The notes beneath the pieces are model-generated. The model saw only the letters and a program-made list of their open reading frames with translations, did no database searches and had not been told where the DNA came from. Positions 5,045 to 7,656 of a stretch of DNA of 7,656 nt are shown here, piece after piece. The DNA lies in assembly GCA_027064565.1 (NCBI GenBank), contig JAMOPK010000342.1:1-7656 (forward strand). The letters are read 5' to 3'. Origin of the DNA: Caldifarciminota bacterium. Lineage in GTDB: Bacteria; Hydrothermota; Hydrothermia; B15-G9. Numbering within the stretch: position 1 is the stretch's first letter; every line of letters begins with the position of its first letter. Position numbers and translations under genes: made by a program.

Positions 5045-6214
5045 ATGAGCATATCAGCAAGAAAAGTGCTGGACGAAGTTAAGCCATACATCCCGGGCAA
5101 ACCCATCGAGGAAGTCGCACGTGAACTCGGCCTTGACCCTGAGAGCATCGACAAACTGGCCTCGAACGAAAACCCTCTTGGCCCTTCTCCACTCGCTCTT
5201 GAGGCCATTCAAAATGCCATAAAAGAAGTCAATTTTTACCCGGATGACAGCAATTACACCTTGAAACAAAAACTTTCACGAAAATTTGGCGTTTCGGAAG
5301 ACGGAATCATCATAGGCAACGGCTCCGTCGAACTGCTACTGATGCTCGGACTCGCATATCTCGATCCCGGCGACCACGTGGTGGCGAGCGACCAGTCTTT
5401 CATCATGTATCGGATCGTCAGCAAAATGTTGGGGGCCAGAATAACAGAGCCGCCGCTAAAGGATTACAGAATCGATCTTGAGGCCATAGCTAAAGCCATA
5501 AGGCCGGAAACCAAAATCGTTTTCCTCTCCAATCCCAATAATCCGACTGCCACAGCGGTGTTCAGGGAGGAGGCTGACCGGTTCATGGAGATGGTTCCGG
5601 ACGATGTGATAGTTGTCTGGGATGAGGCCTATTATGAATACACCAAGGACGGCGAACTTCCCGACGGCATCGATTATCTGAAACAGGGCAAAAATGTGGT
5701 TGTCCTGCGCACCATGTCGAAGGCTTACGGTCTCGCCGGTCTGAGGATCGGCTATGCGTTCTCGAAGCCGGAGATCATCCGCAGCATGATGAAGGTCAGG
5801 TTGCCGTTCAACGTCAACAGGCTGGCGCAGATAGCCGCAGCCGCTGCACTCGATGACGAAGAACACGTCAGGAGAAGCAGAAAACTCGTCGAGGAAGGCA
5901 AAAAATACCTATACGAAAAGCTTGAAGAGATGGGATTATTCGTCACCGAAAGCTATACAAACTTCATTTTTGTTGAGACAGGTCACAACGGCCGGGAGAT
6001 TTACGAAGCTCTGCTGCACAAAGGCGTCATTGTGAGGCCGCTTGGGGTTTATAATTTTCCGACCGCAATAAGGGTTACCGTGGGGCTTCCCGAACAGAAC
6101 AGGAGGTTTATTGAAGCCCTCAGGGAATTTCTCTTTGCGCACAGCAAACAAAAGGACGGCTATGAGATACCACAACATACAGGGCATGCGGTTGGCCAGA
6201 GTGCTGGCACTTGA
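5045..6214 (+). CDS. hisC: Histidinol-phosphate aminotransferase
   Basis: This 389-aa PLP-dependent class I/II aminotransferase converts imidazole-acetol phosphate and glutamate to histidinol phosphate and 2-oxoglutarate in cytoplasmic histidine biosynthesis. Visible landmarks are NENPLGPSP (41-49), YPD (65-67), GNGSVELL (91-98), NPNNPT (163-168), DEAYYEY (193-199), the PLP-binding Lys226 in TMSKAYGLAGLRIGYA (223-238) and RVTVGLPEQN (343-352), whose Arg343 should bind the substrate carboxylate. HisC-like enzymes can also serve other aromatic or phosphorylated substrates, and no other his gene lies nearby, so the assignment rests on family similarity. About 25 residues after EALREFL (357-363) form a Gly/His/Gln-rich tail that I do not expect in the fold. 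This tail is largely encoded in DNA shared with the nusB start, a 53-base overlap. Translation starts at ATG behind a strong ribosome binding site. Confidence 0.9.
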   Translation: MSISARKVLDEVKPYIPGKPIEEVARELGLDPESIDKLASNENPLGPSPLALEAIQNAIKEVNFYPDDSNYTLKQKLSRKFGVSEDGIIIGNGSVELLLMLGLAYLDPGDHVVASDQSFIMYRIVSKMLGARITEPPLKDYRIDLEAIAKAIRPETKIVFLSNPNNPTATAVFREEADRFMEMVPDDVIVVWDEAYYEYTKDGELPDGIDYLKQGKNVVVLRTMSKAYGLAGLRIGYAFSKPEIIRSMMKVRLPFNVNRLAQIAAAAALDDEEHVRRSRKLVEEGKKYLYEKLEEMGLFVTESYTNFIFVETGHNGREIYEALLHKGVIVRPLGVYNFPTAIRVTVGLPEQNRRFIEALREFLFAHSKQKDGYEIPQHTGHAVGQSAGT

Positions 6215-6593
6215 GGCGATCTATCGATGGGATCTGCTGGATGAGGACCCGGAAAAAGCACTTGAGGATGCTATAGCTCGCGAAAAGCCGCCGGAAAAGA
6301 TTCAGGAGCTTGCAAGAAAGATAGTCAAATCAGTGGTAGACAACAGGGATTTCATCGATGGGTTGATAAGCGAGTTCTCCATCAACTGGCCACTTAAAAG
6401 GATGCCGATCATAGACCGATCGATACTCAGGATCGCAATCGGAGAGATGATAGCCAATCCGGACGTTGGCAAAAACGTCGTTATCGATGAAGCCGTCGAA
6501 CTGGCCAAGACCTACTCCACGGATGAGGCAAGGGCTTTCATAAACGGCCTTTTGGATAGGATCGCCGATAAATTGATCGATGAAGAGAAATAG
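6162..6593 (+). CDS. nusB: Transcription antitermination factor NusB
   Basis: NusB is a small all-helical protein that, with NusE (ribosomal protein S10), binds boxA RNA and supports antitermination of rRNA operons. The sequence shows the N-terminal RLARVLALEAIYRWDL helix, the central NWPLKRMPIIDRSILRIAIGEM block and the C-terminal VIDEAVELAKTYSTDEARAFINGLLD block, all hallmarks of the family. Starting at ATG 6162 gives 143 aa, normal for NusB, and AAGGA lies five bases upstream. A TTG at 6111 would add 17 unlikely residues. ATG at 6186 also gives a normal N-terminus but has AGGG only one base away. The start lies inside hisC, out of frame, so the two genes are translationally linked. The stop overlaps the possible ATG of the next gene. 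Confidence 0.93.
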   Translation: MRYHNIQGMRLARVLALEAIYRWDLLDEDPEKALEDAIAREKPPEKIQELARKIVKSVVDNRDFIDGLISEFSINWPLKRMPIIDRSILRIAIGEMIANPDVGKNVVIDEAVELAKTYSTDEARAFINGLLDRIADKLIDEEK

Positions 6594-7656
6594 TGGTGTG
6601 ACAAAGAGAAAACTTCTATTAGCCGTGCTTCTCATTACATTTCTCTTTCGTTTCCTGTTTGTTATGAACTCCATGTTCCATATCCAACGGGCGTTTGCTA
6701 CGTGGCCAGACACATGGGAATATGAGACGGTAGCGTGGAACCTCACGAATGGCAGGGGATACAGCCTCCACGAACACAGCCCGTATTTTCCCACGATGCT
6801 GGTAACTCCGTCCTATCCCTACCTGATAACGGCGATTTACGCTGTTTCAGGTGGAAGGAATTTCCAGCTCGTGCTCCTCACAAACCTCATTCTCGCCGTG
6901 ATTTCAGCTGGCCTCATTTTCGGACTGACCATCAACCTGACCAAAAGCGAAAAGGCTGCATTCTGGAGCGCATTCCTGTTCGGGACCAACCCGAACGCCG
7001 CACTTTACACCGGCCAGCTCATAGCCGAAACGCTTTACATCACGCTGATCCTGCTATCCTTCCTGATCGTAATTCAATCGAAATGGGCCAGATGGTCGAA
7101 AGTGGCCATCTTCGGGGTGGTTTCCGGCCTTCTCCTGCTCACCAAGCCTGCCGGGGTGGTGCCCGTGCTTTTCGCTCTGCTTTATGCACTCTGGAAACAT
7201 CGTGACGCCAGATGGTTAATCGCCCTTCCGATAGCTCTCATGGTGGTTTTTCCGTGGCTGAATAGAAACCATGAAAGATTTGGAATGTGGAAGTTTTCGT
7301 CGGTAACAGACATGACCCTGACAATCTACCATGCTGCCCCCGTCATGAGCGACATCCACGACGTCCCTCTCGATTCCGCAGCGATAATGTTGTATGGCAG
7401 GGAGCTTTACGAGAAAGTGGCCAACCGCTATCCGAATCCATTCGCGCTGGATACAACCGGCCAAATAGCAAGAAGGTTTATCCAGAAAAATCTTAGCAAA
7501 TACACCAGACTTTTGCTGACGGGGTTGCCGGTCGTGGTTTTTATGCCCATGAGCATGGCGGAATATGCGCGGTTCATCGGGCGGCAGCCCGGCAGGTCGC
7601 CTGTGGCACAGGAATTTTTGAGGGATATAAGCAAATTCAGGATATGGTCGGCACTT
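6580..7656 (+). CDS. GT-C fold membrane glycosyltransferase (ArnT/PMT-like), N-terminal part
   Basis: The frame is open to the last base, giving 359 residues from ATG 6580; the C-terminus lies beyond the window. It is strongly hydrophobic. A first membrane segment (about 12-29) follows a basic N-terminus, then a polar loop with PDTWEYETVAWNLTNGRGYS (43-62), then several more segments (about 97-118, 147-165 and further through the stretch containing GLLLLTKPAGVVPVLFALL). The Asp44/Glu47 loop after the first segment is the hallmark of the lipid-sugar-using GT-C superfamily (dolichyl- or undecaprenyl-phosphate sugar donors), which act on the outer face of the membrane. Exact donor and acceptor cannot be read from sequence. 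The start is uncertain: ATG 6580 overlaps nusB by 14 bases but lacks a clear Shine-Dalgarno, and GTG 6598 four bases after the nusB stop is the alternative. It is the third gene of the hisC operon and functionally unrelated to the first two. Confidence 0.8.
   Translation, partial: MKRNSGVTKRKLLLAVLLITFLFRFLFVMNSMFHIQRAFATWPDTWEYETVAWNLTNGRGYSLHEHSPYFPTMLVTPSYPYLITAIYAVSGGRNFQLVLLTNLILAVISAGLIFGLTINLTKSEKAAFWSAFLFGTNPNAALYTGQLIAETLYITLILLSFLIVIQSKWARWSKVAIFGVVSGLLLLTKPAGVVPVLFALLYALWKHRDARWLIALPIALMVVFPWLNRNHERFGMWKFSSVTDMTLTIYHAAPVMSDIHDVPLDSAAIMLYGRELYEKVANRYPNPFALDTTGQIARRFIQKNLSKYTRLLLTGLPVVVFMPMSMAEYARFIGRQPGRSPVAQEFLRDISKFRIWSAL

Noticed and set aside
6735..7205. 156-codon plus-strand frame inside the glycosyltransferase gene
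   Set aside because: Arg/His/Pro-rich shadow; the overlapping frame is a coherent membrane protein open to the window end.

Overview
The window is a piece of bacterial chromosome. It carries Der (EngA) and NusB, which are bacterial housekeeping factors, packed tightly in operon style. No lineage-specific marker is present, so I cannot name the phylum. Flanking genes have moderate-to-high GC (32 of 60 bases at 601-660, 34 of 60 at 5521-5580). The centre of the window is much more AT-rich (21 G or C of 60 at 3601-3660).

Left part (1-2198): the C-terminal 60 percent or so of a histidine ammonia-lyase-type MIO enzyme (hutH, cut by the window edge) runs rightwards. It meets the double GTPase Der, which runs leftwards, tail to tail with 2 bases between the stop codons.

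Centre (2318-4202, minus strand): a two-gene AT-rich cassette. The first gene is a 473-aa SMC/Rad50/OLD-like ATPase with Walker A, a short antiparallel coiled-coil hairpin, an ABC-type signature, Walker B and an H-loop. The second gene overlaps its 3' end and encodes a 161-aa protein whose only clear motif is a D...E-x-K nuclease core of PD-(D/E)XK type. The layout resembles two-gene ATPase plus nuclease anti-phage systems but matches none I can name with confidence. It is the best candidate here for an undescribed system.

Intergenic stretch (4203-5044): about 840 bases with no convincing gene. It holds a promoter for the cassette, two GC-rich hairpins with a 17-bp tandem repeat, a separated imperfect inverted repeat, and a good sigma70-type promoter followed by an intrinsic-terminator hairpin just before hisC. 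The last arrangement could be a transcription attenuator.

Right part (5045-7656, plus strand): an overlapping operon of hisC (histidinol-phosphate aminotransferase), nusB (transcription antitermination factor) and a multi-spanning GT-C/ArnT-like membrane glycosyltransferase that runs off the window end. HisC serves histidine biosynthesis and NusB serves rRNA antitermination. The three share transcription rather than a pathway.
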